Positions 1 to 8,979 of a stretch of 64,000 nucleotides of DNA are shown here, one piece after another (positions within the stretch are counted from its first letter, which is position 1; each line of letters begins with the position of its first letter). The stretch lies in assembly GCF_001620265.1 (NCBI RefSeq), contig NZ_CP012661.1, positions 310,001 through 374,000 on the forward strand. The letters are read 5' to 3'. Both the position numbers and the translations under genes were made by a program. The notes under the pieces are model-generated. The model made no database searches and was not told the origin of the DNA. It was given only the letters and a program-made list of their open reading frames with translations. This stretch comes from Frigidibacter mobilis (GTDB lineage Bacteria; Pseudomonadota; Alphaproteobacteria; Rhodobacterales; Rhodobacteraceae).

Positions 1-1
1 T

Positions 2-1747
2 TCCTTCAGCCGCAGGGAGTTCCCGGCCGAGGCGCAGGTCTATGCCTTGGGCGAACCGCTGGACGGGCTTTTCCTGGTCAAGCGCGGCGCGGTCGAGGTG
101 CTGGACCGCAATGGCGGGCTGGTGTCGCTGCTGACCGCGCGCAACAGCTTTGGCGAACGCGGGCTGATGCGCGACGGGCTGGCCGCCACCACCGCGCGCA
201 CGGCCGAACCGAGCGTCCTTCTGATGTTGCCGGCGGCCGAATTCCGCAGGTTGCTTGCGCTGTCGCCGGCCTTCGAGCGGTTCTTCAACCGCAGCCGCGG
301 GGGCGAGCCGCGCGGCGCCGACATCGCCACGATGAAGATCGCCGAGCTGATCGCCCGCCGCCCGCTGTCCTGCGCGCCCGATACCCCGGTGGCCGAGGCG
401 GCGCGGATCATGCGCGATGCGCATGTGTCGAGTCTCGGCGTGACCGAACCGCTGGCGGGTGGTGGCGAGCGGTTGCTGGGGATCGTCACGGTGCGCGACC
501 TGTCCAGCAAGGTGCTGGCCGAGGGGCGCGACCCTGGGGGGCCGATCTCGGGGGTGATGACGGCCGACCCGATCTCGCTGCCCTCGACCGCGCTTGGGTC
601 CGATCTGCTGCATATCATGCTGGAGCGGCGGATCGGGCATCTGCCCATTGTCGACCAGGGCCGGTTCACGGGCATGATTACCCAGACCGACCTGACGCGG
701 TTTCAGGCCGTCAGCTCTGCCGTGCTGATCCGCGATGTGGCCAATGCCGAGACGGTGGCGGAACTGGCGGCGGTGACGGGTCGGATCCCGCGGCTGCTGG
801 TGCAGCTGGTGGGCGGGCATCACAGCCATGAGGTTGTGACGCGGCTGATTACCGACATTGCCGATGCGGTGACGCGCCGGCTGCTGGCGATGGCCGAGGC
901 GGAACTGGGGGCGCCGCCGGTGCCCTATCTGTGGCTGGCCTGCGGCAGCCAGGGCCGCCAGGAACAGGCCGGCGTGTCCGATCAGGACAATTGCATGATC
1001 CTTGACGATGCCGCGACCGAGGCCGACATGGCCTACTTCCACGCGCTTGCGAAGATCGTCTGCGACGGCCTCAATGCCTGCGGCTATGTCTATTGCCCCG
1101 GCGACATGATGGCGACGGCCGAGCGTTGGTGCCAGCCGCTGCGGGTCTGGCGCGAGTATTTCCGCGGCTGGATCGCCCGGCCCGACCCGATGGCGCAGAT
1201 GCTGTCGAGCGTGATGTTCGACCTGCGTCCCATCGGCGGCGCCGCCAGCCTGTTCGGCGACCTGCATGCGGAAACGCTGGCCGAGGCCGGCAAGAACTCG
1301 ATCTTCGTGGCGCATATGGTGTCCAACAGCCTCAAGCATACGCCGCCCCTGGGGCTGATCCGGGGGTTTGCCACCATCCGCTCGGGCGAGCATCGCAACC
1401 ATATCGACCTTAAGATGAACGGGGTGGTGCCGGTGGTCGATCTGGGGCGGATCTATGCGCTGATCGGCCAACTGACCGAAGTGAACACCCGCGCCCGGCT
1501 GCTGGCGGCCGAGGATGCGGGCGTGATCTCGGCCAGCGGCGCGCGCGATCTGGTCGAGGCCTATGACCTGATTGCCACGATGCGGCTGGAAAGTCAGGCG
1601 CTGCTGGTCAAGTCGGGGCGCAGGCCCGACAACTACCTTGCGCCGTCGGACCTTTCGGATTTCGAGCGCAGCCACCTGCGCGATGCCTTCGTCGTTGTGC
1701 GCACCATGCAATCTGCCATCGGGCACGGAAAAGGCGCGATGAGTTGA
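2..1747 (+). CDS. cNMP-binding / CBS / DUF294 nucleotidyltransferase-like signalling protein (5' partial)
   Basis: The reading frame is open from base 2, before any usable start, so the N-terminus lies outside the window. The visible part (about 581 residues) begins inside a cyclic-nucleotide-binding fold (the stretch around GEPLDGLFLVKRGAVEV). It continues with two CBS repeats (about residues 115-235), then a DUF294 nucleotidyltransferase-like domain with the motif GSQGRQEQ followed by SDQDN near residues 313-326, and a DUF294 C-terminal helical domain. This is the COG2905 architecture. The nucleotidyltransferase core resembles the GlnD/GlnE uridylyl/adenylyl-transferase fold, but its substrate is unknown. 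It is probably a cytoplasmic sensor of cyclic or adenine nucleotides. It heads a same-strand run with the next three genes (10-bp gap to the next), which suggests shared signalling. Family assignment is secure; function is inferred. Confidence 0.88.
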   Translation, partial: SFSRREFPAEAQVYALGEPLDGLFLVKRGAVEVLDRNGGLVSLLTARNSFGERGLMRDGLAATTARTAEPSVLLMLPAAEFRRLLALSPAFERFFNRSRGGEPRGADIATMKIAELIARRPLSCAPDTPVAEAARIMRDAHVSSLGVTEPLAGGGERLLGIVTVRDLSSKVLAEGRDPGGPISGVMTADPISLPSTALGSDLLHIMLERRIGHLPIVDQGRFTGMITQTDLTRFQAVSSAVLIRDVANAETVAELAAVTGRIPRLLVQLVGGHHSHEVVTRLITDIADAVTRRLLAMAEAELGAPPVPYLWLACGSQGRQEQAGVSDQDNCMILDDAATEADMAYFHALAKIVCDGLNACGYVYCPGDMMATAERWCQPLRVWREYFRGWIARPDPMAQMLSSVMFDLRPIGGAASLFGDLHAETLAEAGKNSIFVAHMVSNSLKHTPPLGLIRGFATIRSGEHRNHIDLKMNGVVPVVDLGRIYALIGQLTEVNTRARLLAAEDAGVISASGARDLVEAYDLIATMRLESQALLVKSGRRPDNYLAPSDLSDFERSHLRDAFVVVRTMQSAIGHGKGAMS

Positions 1748-1757
1748 AGGAACACCC

Positions 1758-2279
1758 ATGCTGATCGACATCATATCCCTGATCGCCCTCGGTGCCGCGA
1801 TTGCCGGCATCTATGTGGCTGTGAACCGGATGACCGGCCGGCGCCTGCCGCGCTGGCTGCTGCCCGCCTCGTTGGGGGCCGCGATGATCTCGTTCGCGGT
1901 GTGGAACGAATACACCTGGTATGCGCGGGTGACGGCGGCGCTGCCCGACAGCGTGGAAGTGGTGCTGCCGGTGAAGGAAAGCAGCTTCTGGCGGCCCTGG
2001 TCCTATGCGGTGCCGATGGTGACGCGGTTCATCGCGGTGGACCGGGCCGCGGTGCAGCGCTCGGAGGAGGCGCCGGGGCTGGTGCGCACCAATGCGATCC
2101 TGGTGCAGCGCTGGACGGCGACGCAGCGGGTGCCGGTCGCCTTCGATTGCGCCGCCGGGCGCCGAGCCGATCTGGCGGCAGGGGCGCAGCTGGCGGCAGA
2201 CGGCACCCTGACAGGGGGCGCCTGGGTGATGCTGCCGCCCGATGATCCATTCATGATGGCGGCCTGCCAGGGGGGGTAG
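1758..2279 (+). CDS. conserved hypothetical membrane protein
   Basis: The 173-residue protein has two hydrophobic segments near the N-terminus (about residues 1-20 and 36-52, around SLIALGAAIAGIYVAV and LLPASLGAAMISFAVW). A soluble C-terminal region of about 110 residues follows. I do not recognise a named domain. It sits 10 bp after the CBS/DUF294 gene and 2 bp before the receiver gene, so it is very probably cotranscribed and may serve the same membrane signalling module. The start codon ATG follows an AAGGAA Shine-Dalgarno-like stretch. No function can be assigned from sequence. Confidence 0.75.
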   Translation: MLIDIISLIALGAAIAGIYVAVNRMTGRRLPRWLLPASLGAAMISFAVWNEYTWYARVTAALPDSVEVVLPVKESSFWRPWSYAVPMVTRFIAVDRAAVQRSEEAPGLVRTNAILVQRWTATQRVPVAFDCAAGRRADLAAGAQLAADGTLTGGAWVMLPPDDPFMMAACQGG

Positions 2280-2281
2280 CG

Positions 2282-2674
2282 ATGGCCGAAGCGGAGAAGC
2301 AACGTCGGGTTCTGGTGGTCGAGGACGAGGACAATATCGCCATCGCGCTGGACTATCTGATGACCCGCGAGGGCTATGCCCATGACCGGGTGTCGAGCGG
2401 CGCCGAGGCAATGGCCCGGATCCGCGCCACGCATCCCGACCTGGTGCTGCTGGACGTGATGCTGCCGGGCGTGTCCGGCTACGAGATCTGCCAGGATGTG
2501 CGGATGGATCCCGGCCTGGCCGATGTGAAGATCCTGATGATGACCGCCCGCGGCTCGGCGATGGAGCGCAGGAAGGGGCTGGCACTTGGGGCCGACGGCT
2601 TCATCGCCAAACCCTTCGAGCTGAAGGAGCTTCGGGCCGAGGTGCGCCGGCTGATCGGCAGCGGGCCGGCATGA
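2282..2674 (+). CDS. single-domain response regulator (CheY-like receiver)
   Basis: The 130-residue protein is a receiver domain and nothing else. The N-terminal acidic cluster EDED, the phosphoacceptor aspartate in LLDVMLPG, the switch threonine in MMTARG and the conserved lysine in AKPF are all present, so it should be phosphorylatable. There is no output domain, so it probably works by protein-protein contact or as a phosphate shuttle. Its stop overlaps the start of the following kinase-like/exonuclease gene (ATGA-type overlap), implying translational coupling and a functional partnership. The cognate kinase is not obvious, because the downstream kinase-like domain lacks a phosphoacceptor histidine. 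Confidence 0.9.
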   Translation: MAEAEKQRRVLVVEDEDNIAIALDYLMTREGYAHDRVSSGAEAMARIRATHPDLVLLDVMLPGVSGYEICQDVRMDPGLADVKILMMTARGSAMERRKGLALGADGFIAKPFELKELRAEVRRLIGSGPA

Positions 2675-4743
2675 TGGAGCGCTGGAGCCTTCGCCTGCGG
2701 GTCTTCCTGCTGTTCGCGGCGCTGGCTGCGGCAAGCTGGGGCGCGCTTGGGGCGGGGCTCTGGGCCGGGTATCACCGGCTGGGCGATCCTGCGGTGCTGC
2801 CGGCCTTCGTGCAGGCCGGGCTGCTGGCGGGCTTTGCGATCCTGGGGCTGACGGCCGGGTTCTGGTATCTGTTCGACGAGAATGTCGCCCGCGCGATCGA
2901 GCGGCTGGCGGGCGGGATGCGGGCCCGCACCCATGCCGCGGTGACGGGCGAGCTGGATGCGGCCCCGGCGCGCTATCTGGGCGATCTCGCCCCCGCCGCC
3001 GCCGCCGTCACCCTGACGCTGGCCGAGACGCGCAATGCGCTGGCCGAGGCGGTGGCGCGCGAGACCACGCGGCTTCAGGCCGAGAAGGACCGGCTGGAGG
3101 CGCTGCTGTCGGATGTGCCGGTGGGGGTGCTGCTATGCTCGGGCGACCATCAGCTGGTGTTCTACAACGGGCAGGCGGTGGACCTGCTGGGCGGCGGGGC
3201 GGCGCCCGGCCTCGACCGACGGCTGTTCGACTATCTGCGCCAGGCGCCGGTGGCCCACGCCCATGCACGGCTGCTGGAGGCGGGTGACCCCGATGCCGCC
3301 TCGGACCTGCTGGTCGCCACGGTGGCGGGGGCGCGGGTGCTGGCGGGGCGGATGCGGCTTCTGGACCAGGGCCGCGAGGGACCCGGCTATGTGCTGACCC
3401 TGCGCGACGTGACCGCCGACCTTGCCGCCCATGCCGAGCGCGGCGCGCTGCTGGCCGAGGTGTTCGACCGGGTGCGCCGCCCTGCTGCCAACCTGCAGAC
3501 GGTGATCGGCGTGCTGGCCGAGGAGCAGGGGGCAACCCCCGCCCTGACCGGCGCGATGCTGGAGGAGGTGGGCCGGCTGGCCAGCGCCATCACCGAGCTT
3601 GGCGGGCGCTATGATGACAGCCGCAGCAACTGGTGGCCGCTGGCCTTCACCCGCGCCAGCGACCTTGCCGACGGGATCCGGGCGCGGATCGAGGCGGCGG
3701 GGCTGCAGGTGACGGCGGATCCGGCGCCGATCCTGCTGCGCTGCGACGGGTTCGAGATCGTGGCGCTGGTGTCGGTGCTGGCGGAACGGGTGGCGGCGGC
3801 GGGCCTCGCGCGCAGCTTCACGCTGGAGATTGCCGAGGATGGCGCCGGGGCGATGATCCGGCTGGGATGGGCCGGGCCGGCGCTGCCGCTGGGGCAGCTC
3901 GACGGCTGGCTGGCGGGCCCGCTGGAAGTGGGGCTGGCCGATGTGACCGGCCAGAGCGTGCTGCTGACCCATGCCACCGAATGCTGGCCGGACCGCGAGG
4001 CGGCGGGGCGGGCCGGCATCTGCCTGCCGGTGCGCGAGGCGAGGCGGGCGCATCGCCGCCCGGCCCCGGTGACGCGGGCGGTGGTCTATGATTTCGACCT
4101 CTTGTCGAAGGCGCGCAATGCGGGCGTGCTGGAGGCGCGGCTGGAAGACCTGACCTATGTCGTCTTCGATACCGAAACCACGGGCCTGCTGCCGGCGCAG
4201 GGCGACGAGATCGTGCAGATCGCCGCGGTGCGCATCGTCAATGGCCGCCGGGTCGAGAAGGAGGTGTTCGACACGCTGGTGAACCCCGGCCGGCCGATCC
4301 CCGCCGCCTCGACCGAGGTTCATGGCATCACCGGCGCGATGGTCGCGGAGGCGCCGCGGATCGACGAGGTCGGCCGCCGCTTCCACAAGTTCGCGGAAGG
4401 CGCGGTGCTGGTCGCCCATAACGCGCCCTTCGACATGGAGTTCCTGCGCCGGCACGAGGCCGGGATCGGCGCCAGCTTCGACAATCCGATCCTCGACACG
4501 GTGCTGCTCTCGGCGGTGGTGTTCGGGCAGGGCGAGACCCACAGCCTCGACGCGCTGACCCACCGGCTGGGTATCACCATCCCCGAGGAGGCGCGCCACA
4601 CCGCCATCGGCGACACCGTTGCCACGGCGGATGCCTTCCTGCGCCTGCTGCCGATGCTGCGCGCCAAGGGCATGGTCACCTTCGGCGACGTGCTGGCCGA
4701 GGTGCGCAAGCATGGGCGGCTGCTGAAGGACCTGAACGGCTGA
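2671..4743 (+). CDS. membrane PAS / degenerate histidine-kinase protein fused to a DnaQ-family 3'-5' exonuclease
   Basis: This 690-residue protein has two transmembrane segments (about residues 10-32 and 45-68), a HAMP-like linker, a short coiled coil (125-145) and a PAS-like region (146-250). A helical stretch in the position of a HisKA domain follows (251-300), then a weak ATPase-like region (330-450). The C-terminus (about 495-665) is a DEDDh exonuclease as in DNA polymerase III epsilon: FDTETTGL near 499, HNAPFDMEF near 583 and HTAIGD near 643. The HisKA-like helix reads RVRRPAANL and has no phosphoacceptor histidine, so the kinase part is probably a sensor scaffold only. The gene overlaps the receiver gene by 4 bp. 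The exonuclease looks active; its substrate and the reason for membrane anchoring are unknown. It is not the replicative dnaQ. Confidence 0.85.
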   Translation: MMERWSLRLRVFLLFAALAAASWGALGAGLWAGYHRLGDPAVLPAFVQAGLLAGFAILGLTAGFWYLFDENVARAIERLAGGMRARTHAAVTGELDAAPARYLGDLAPAAAAVTLTLAETRNALAEAVARETTRLQAEKDRLEALLSDVPVGVLLCSGDHQLVFYNGQAVDLLGGGAAPGLDRRLFDYLRQAPVAHAHARLLEAGDPDAASDLLVATVAGARVLAGRMRLLDQGREGPGYVLTLRDVTADLAAHAERGALLAEVFDRVRRPAANLQTVIGVLAEEQGATPALTGAMLEEVGRLASAITELGGRYDDSRSNWWPLAFTRASDLADGIRARIEAAGLQVTADPAPILLRCDGFEIVALVSVLAERVAAAGLARSFTLEIAEDGAGAMIRLGWAGPALPLGQLDGWLAGPLEVGLADVTGQSVLLTHATECWPDREAAGRAGICLPVREARRAHRRPAPVTRAVVYDFDLLSKARNAGVLEARLEDLTYVVFDTETTGLLPAQGDEIVQIAAVRIVNGRRVEKEVFDTLVNPGRPIPAASTEVHGITGAMVAEAPRIDEVGRRFHKFAEGAVLVAHNAPFDMEFLRRHEAGIGASFDNPILDTVLLSAVVFGQGETHSLDALTHRLGITIPEEARHTAIGDTVATADAFLRLLPMLRAKGMVTFGDVLAEVRKHGRLLKDLNG

Positions 4744-4754
4744 GGGCTGCTGGC

Positions 4755-4891
4755 TTTGCCTTGTTGCAAATATCCTGCGGGGGGAGCCCGCAGGGCGTGG
4801 GGGGCGCAAAGCCCCCCTCCGCGGGTGCCGGGTCCGCACGCCGGGGGTTTCACACCCCCGGACCCCCGTGGGATATTTGCAACAAGGCAAA
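4755..4891. repeat. intergenic inverted repeat with 21-bp perfect arms (repeat family A)
   Basis: Arms at 4755-4775 and 4871-4891 are exact reverse complements and contain the core GCAAATATCC. The 95-nt spacer is GC-rich and holds further small hairpins (for example GGGGGC/GCCCCC and CGGGGG/CCCCCG). The element fills the gap between two convergent genes. It may act as a bidirectional transcription barrier. The same core recurs near 20909 and 33309. Confidence 0.8.
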
Positions 4892-4905
4892 GGTGAAGGG
4901 GCTGT

Positions 4906-5673
4906 TCAGGCGAAGGGATCTTCGGGGTAGCCGACGCCGGTGAGGTAGAGGCCCTGCGGCGGGCAGACCGGGCCGCAGGCGGCGCGGTTCTTTGCCTGCA
5001 GCGCGCGGCGCACGTCCTCGGGCGCCCAGGCCCCGGCGCCGACGCGCTCCAGCGTGCCGACGATGGAGCGGACCTGGTTGTGCAGGAAGCTGCGGGCGCG
5101 GAGCGTGAAGCGGTATTCGGTGCCCTGCGGGACCGGATGCGCGCTGATGGCGATCTCGTCCAGCGTCTTCACCGGCGAGGCCGCCTGGCACATGGTGGAG
5201 CGGAAGGTGGTGAAGTCATGGTGCCCCACCAGATGCGCGGCGCCGGCCTGCATCGCGGCAAGGTCCAGCGGGTTCTGCACCTGCCAGACGAGGCCCCTGT
5301 CATGGGTCACCGGGGCGCGGCGCTGGATCAGGCGGAACAGGTAGCGCCGTTCGATGGCCGAGAAGCGGGCGTGGAAGTCGTCTGCCACCCGGGCGGCGGC
5401 GAGGATCGCCACCGGCTGCGGCTTCAGGTGCCAGTTGAGCGCCTCGGCGAGCCGGAACGGGTCCCAGCCCTTCGCCAGGTCGCAATGTGCCACCTGGCCC
5501 GTGGCATGGACCCCGGCATCGGTGCGGCCTGCGGCGGCGATGCCGGGGGCCTCTGGCTCCAGCCGGCGCAGCGCCACCTCCACGGCCTCCTGCACCGAGG
5601 GCTGGCCGCTCTGGCGCTGCCAGCCGGCGAAGGGGGCGCCGTGATACTCGATCTTCAGTGCAAACCTTGGCAT
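4906..5673 (-). CDS. truA: tRNA pseudouridine(38-40) synthase TruA
   Basis: TruA isomerises uridines 38, 39 and 40 in the anticodon arm of many tRNAs. The protein has the usual start ([12 protein letters not shown]), the catalytic aspartate D52 in GRTDAGVHA, and the later family landmarks [10 protein letters not shown] and [13 protein letters not shown] chose the ATG at 5673, giving 255 residues. A longer open frame upstream exists but has no family similarity. The gene converges on the exonuclease gene and is divergent from the ycjX-like gene. Cytoplasmic; probably constitutive. Confidence 0.96.
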   Translation of the reverse strand: MPRFALKIEYHGAPFAGWQRQSGQPSVQEAVEVALRRLEPEAPGIAAAGRTDAGVHATGQVAHCDLAKGWDPFRLAEALNWHLKPQPVAILAAARVADDFHARFSAIERRYLFRLIQRRAPVTHDRGLVWQVQNPLDLAAMQAGAAHLVGHHDFTTFRSTMCQAASPVKTLDEIAISAHPVPQGTEYRFTLRARSFLHNQVRSIVGTLERVGAGAWAPEDVRRALQAKNRAACGPVCPPQGLYLTGVGYPEDPFA

Positions 5674-5782
5674 GTCGCCCGCCCTAGCGCGGGGCGCGGG
5701 ACTTGGCAATCGGCCCGGTGGATCGGGCCTCCACATTCCGTGTGCGGGTGCCTATCTTGGATGCAGAGCAAAGGGGCGGGTC

Positions 5783-7198
5783 TTGGGTATAGGTGACATT
5801 GCGGACAGCGTGACGCGCAGCGTGGAAAGCCTCGGCGCCTCGGTCAGCGAAGCCTTTTTCGAGCCGGTGATCCGGCTGGGGGTGACGGGCCTGTCGCGGG
5901 CCGGCAAGACGGTGTTCATCACCTCGCTGGTAGCGAACCTCCTGGACCGGGGCCGTATGCCGCAGCTGAAGGCGGTGGCGGATGGGACGATCCGGTCGGT
6001 GTTCCTGCAGCCGCAGCCCGATGTGACGGTGCCGCGGTTCGAGTATGAGGCGCATCTGGCGGCGATGACCGGGCCGGACCCGCATTGGCCCGACAGCACC
6101 CGCGCTGTCAGCGAGTTGCGCCTGTCGTTCCGGGTGCAGCCGCAGGGGATGCTGGGCGGGCTGCGCGGGCTGCGCACCGTGCATCTGGATATCGTGGATT
6201 ATCCCGGCGAGTGGTTGCTGGACCTTGGCCTGCTGGACCGAACCTATGCCGACTGGGCCGCCGAGACGCTGGCGCGGATCGCGGACCGGCCCGAGGCGGC
6301 GGGGTTTCTGGCGCTGGCGGGGGCCACGGACGGCGCGGCGCGGCTGGACGAGGCAGATGCGCGGGCGCTGGCGGACAGTTTCGCCGGCTACCTGATCCGC
6401 GCCCGCGCGGCCGGCTGGTCGGACTGCACGCCGGGGCGGTTCCTGCTGCCCGGCGAGATGGCAGGCTCGCCGGCGCTGACCTTTGCCCCCATCGCGCAGC
6501 CTGCAGATGCGGGGCGCAGCAGCCTGTGGCGCGAGATGGACCGGCGCTTCGAGGCCTACAAGGCGCGGATCGTGAAGCCGTTCTTCCGCGAGCATTTCGC
6601 AAGGATCGAGCGACAGGTGGTACTGGTCGATGCGCTTGGTGCAATCCATGCCGGGCCGCGCGCGGTGGAGGACATGCGCCGGGCGATGGCCGAGATCCTG
6701 GCCGCCTTCCGCCCCGGCCGCAATGGCTGGCTGACCGGGCTCGTAGGCGGGCGGCGGGTGGAGCGGATCCTGTTCGCCGCGACCAAGGCCGACCATCTGC
6801 ACCACAGCCAGCATCCGCGCCTGACCGCGATCATGGAGGCGCTGCTGCGCGAGGCCAGGGACCGCGCCGATTTTGCCGGGGCGAAGACGGCGGCGATGTC
6901 GATTGCGGCGCTGCGCGCGACGGTGGAGGAGACGATCAGCCATGAGGGCGGGCCGCTGGATGCCGTGCGCGGCCGGCTGGAGGGCGGGCGGCAGGCGGCG
7001 TTCTGGGCGGGCGAACTGCCCGGTGATCCGGCGCAGCTGCTGGTGCCGGCGCGGCAGGGAGCGGAGCGTTGGCTGGATGCCGATTTCGGCGCGATGGCCT
7101 TCCTGCCCGCCGCCGCGGCGCTGCGCCCCGGCGAGGGGCCGCCGCATATAAGGCTGGACCGGGCGGTGGAATTTCTGATCGGAGACAGGTTGCGATGA
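5783..7198 (+). CDS. YcjX family (DUF463) GTPase-like protein
   Basis: The product matches the YcjX/DUF463 family: a P-loop GLSRAGKT near residue 36, the motif DYPGEW further on, and ATKADHLHHSQHPRL in the position of a nucleotide-recognition loop. The open frame extends upstream to 5672, but the TTG at 5783 is preceded by a purine-rich AAAGGGGCGGG and gives 471 residues, close to the usual family length of about 465. The stop overlaps the start of the next gene (ATGA). In gammaproteobacteria ycjX and ycjF are paired and linked to envelope stress and phage-shock loci. The precise role is unknown. Confidence 0.88.
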   Translation: MGIGDIADSVTRSVESLGASVSEAFFEPVIRLGVTGLSRAGKTVFITSLVANLLDRGRMPQLKAVADGTIRSVFLQPQPDVTVPRFEYEAHLAAMTGPDPHWPDSTRAVSELRLSFRVQPQGMLGGLRGLRTVHLDIVDYPGEWLLDLGLLDRTYADWAAETLARIADRPEAAGFLALAGATDGAARLDEADARALADSFAGYLIRARAAGWSDCTPGRFLLPGEMAGSPALTFAPIAQPADAGRSSLWREMDRRFEAYKARIVKPFFREHFARIERQVVLVDALGAIHAGPRAVEDMRRAMAEILAAFRPGRNGWLTGLVGGRRVERILFAATKADHLHHSQHPRLTAIMEALLREARDRADFAGAKTAAMSIAALRATVEETISHEGGPLDAVRGRLEGGRQAAFWAGELPGDPAQLLVPARQGAERWLDADFGAMAFLPAAAALRPGEGPPHIRLDRAVEFLIGDRLR

Positions 7199-8208
7199 CC
7201 CTGGAACCCAAGCGCCGCGGCCCGGTGATCCTGGAGCGCGAGGGGGCGGCGGAGTTCACGCCTGCCTCGGCCCCGCCGGTGCCAGACTTCACGCCCGACG
7301 GGCGCGCCATGCAGATTGCGGCGCGGGTGGCGGCGCGGCCGCCGTCACGCCTCGGGCGGTTCTTCTGGGCCAGTGCCGGGGCGTTGCTGTCGTTCATGGT
7401 CTCGCTGGCCGCGTGGAATTTCGTGACCGGCCTCCTGGCGCGCAACCCGGTTCTGGGGTGGGTGGCGGTGGGGTTGGTTGGCGCCTTCGTGCTGGCGGCG
7501 CTGCTGATCGCGCTGCGCGAGCTGTCGGCCTATGCGCGGCTGGCGCGGCTGGACCGGGTGCACCGGGCCGCAACCGAGGCGCTGCTGGCGGGTGACCTGA
7601 CTGCGGCGCGGGCGGTGTCGGCGCGGTTGATCGCGCTCTATGCAGCGCGGCCCGAGACGGCCTGGGGGCGTGAGCGGCTGGCAGAGCGGCAGGGTGAGCT
7701 GCTCGATGCCGATGCGCTGCTGCAACTGGCGGAAGCCGAACTGCTGGCGCCACTGGACCAGGCGGCGCGGCGCGAGGTGGAGGCGGCGGCGCGGACGGTG
7801 GCGACCGTCACCGCGCTGGTGCCAATCGCGCTGGCAGATGTGGTGGCGGCGCTGGCGGCGAACCTGCGGATGGTGCGGCGGGTGGCCGAGATCTATGGCG
7901 GGCGCGCGGGCACGCTGGGAAGCTGGCGGCTGCTGCGCACGGTGTTCACGCATCTGGTGGCGACCGGGGCGGTGGCGGTCGGGGATGACATGATCGAGAC
8001 GGTGGCGGGGGGCGGCCTCCTTGCCAAGGTCTCGCGGCGCTTCGGGGAGGGCGTGGTCAATGGCGCGCTGACGGCGCGGGTGGGGGTGGCGGCGATCGAG
8101 GTGTGCCGGCCGCTGCCCTTTGCCGCGTTGCCGGGGCCGAAGGTTTCAAACCTCGTGGGGCGGGCGCTGGCGGGGTTGTTTCCGACCGGGAAGGGCGGAG
8201 ACGACTAG
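7195..8208 (+). CDS. YcjF/TIGR01620 family membrane protein (DUF697)
   Basis: The 337-residue protein has a polar N-terminal tail of about 60 residues, two transmembrane helices (around FWASAGALLSFMVSLAAW and GWVAVGLVGAFVLAALLIAL), and a C-terminal DUF697-like helical domain ending in ALPGPKVSNLVGRALAGL. This matches the YcjF family, the normal partner of YcjX. The ATG overlaps the ycjX stop codon, so the two are translationally coupled. Its 3' end overlaps the convergent haemoglobin gene by four bases. It is an inner-membrane protein; its role is inferred only from its partner. Confidence 0.85.
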   Translation: MTLEPKRRGPVILEREGAAEFTPASAPPVPDFTPDGRAMQIAARVAARPPSRLGRFFWASAGALLSFMVSLAAWNFVTGLLARNPVLGWVAVGLVGAFVLAALLIALRELSAYARLARLDRVHRAATEALLAGDLTAARAVSARLIALYAARPETAWGRERLAERQGELLDADALLQLAEAELLAPLDQAARREVEAAARTVATVTALVPIALADVVAALAANLRMVRRVAEIYGGRAGTLGSWRLLRTVFTHLVATGAVAVGDDMIETVAGGGLLAKVSRRFGEGVVNGALTARVGVAAIEVCRPLPFAALPGPKVSNLVGRALAGLFPTGKGGDD

Positions 8209-8612
8209 CGTAGAACCGGCACGCCGCCGGCGCGCGTCTCCATCTCGGCCACGCCCATGCGCAGGCCCTGGCCGATGCGGTGGGCGAGGCTGGACCACGC
8301 CGCCGCCGTGTCTGCAGGGAGTTCGCGCCGCAGGGTCGCGTCGAAGAGCGCGAGCCAGTCCGGGAAATGCCCGGCCTTCACGTCGCCTGCGCGCAGATGG
8401 GCGCGCATCGGGCTGCCGTCATAGCCCCGCTCCAGCAGGATCGCGTTGCGCCAGAAGGCGGCGACCTTCGCCTCATGCACCGGCCAGTCGGTGACGTGGC
8501 GGGCGAAGATCGGGCCGAGGGCGGCGTCGCGGCGCACGGCGGCGTAGAAGGCGGTGACCACAAGGTCGATCTGGTCGGCGGTGATGGGGAAGCGTGGTGG
8601 CAGGCTGGTCAT
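8205..8612 (-). CDS. group III truncated haemoglobin
   Basis: The 135-residue protein is a truncated globin of group III: an N-terminal helix leading to VVTAFYAAVRRDAALGPIF, the segment FWRNAILLERGYDGSPM, and HFPDWLALFDATL, whose histidine is the expected proximal haem ligand. Such globins bind O2 or NO and are linked to microaerobic or nitrosative stress physiology, although the physiological role of this subgroup is poorly defined. It is a single-gene unit, convergent with the ycjF-like gene (4-bp overlap). The start codon ATG lies at 8612. Confidence 0.92.
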   Translation of the reverse strand: MTSLPPRFPITADQIDLVVTAFYAAVRRDAALGPIFARHVTDWPVHEAKVAAFWRNAILLERGYDGSPMRAHLRAGDVKAGHFPDWLALFDATLRRELPADTAAAWSSLAHRIGQGLRMGVAEMETRAGGVPVLR

Positions 8613-8713
8613 GGGGCGGTCCCTTTCCCTGCCGATATGCGCGCGGGGCAGGGCGGGTGCAAGGCGCGGGGGTGTCGCAGTGGGCGTGGGCTGCTGATTG
8701 CCGCTGTGCCGTT

Positions 8714-8905
8714 GCCTTGGCGAAGGCCATCGCCTTCGCCACCTCCCGCCATCTCATCTTGCACCGGACGGGCCCCCAAAGGGCCCGGCCAGCGCCCGCC
8801 CCGCCCTCGGCGGGCGCTTCTCGCCCGCCAGGTCGGGCGCTGTCCTTCCCCGGTTTCTTGTTGTCGATGGCTCCGGGGGAGAGGTTCTGCGCGGGCGGGG
8901 CGAGG
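8714..8905 (+). repeat. intergenic repeat, family B copy 1
   Basis: This copy lies in the 563-bp gene-free stretch between the haemoglobin gene and ileS. It begins with the palindromic segment GGCGAAGGCCATCGCCTTCG, followed by CACCGGACGGGCCC and, further on, GGCTCCGGGGGAGAGGT. The same three blocks occur in the same order, reverse-complemented, at about 15120-15250. The rest of the gene-free stretch holds more GC-rich hairpins (around 8797-8845 and 8893-8930) and the ileS promoter. I see no convincing gene in it. Confidence 0.6.
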
Positions 8906-8979
8906 CAGTGCCTCGCCTTTTCCCGCCCGAACATGGCTGGCTGAGGCGCGGGCTTGGTGTCCCCCCGTCGCACCCTCCC

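Noticed and set aside
5672..5782. Upstream start for the YcjX-like gene
   Set aside because: The extra 37 residues overlap the truA start region, are Gly/Pro/Arg-rich and unlike the family. The TTG at 5783 gives the normal length.
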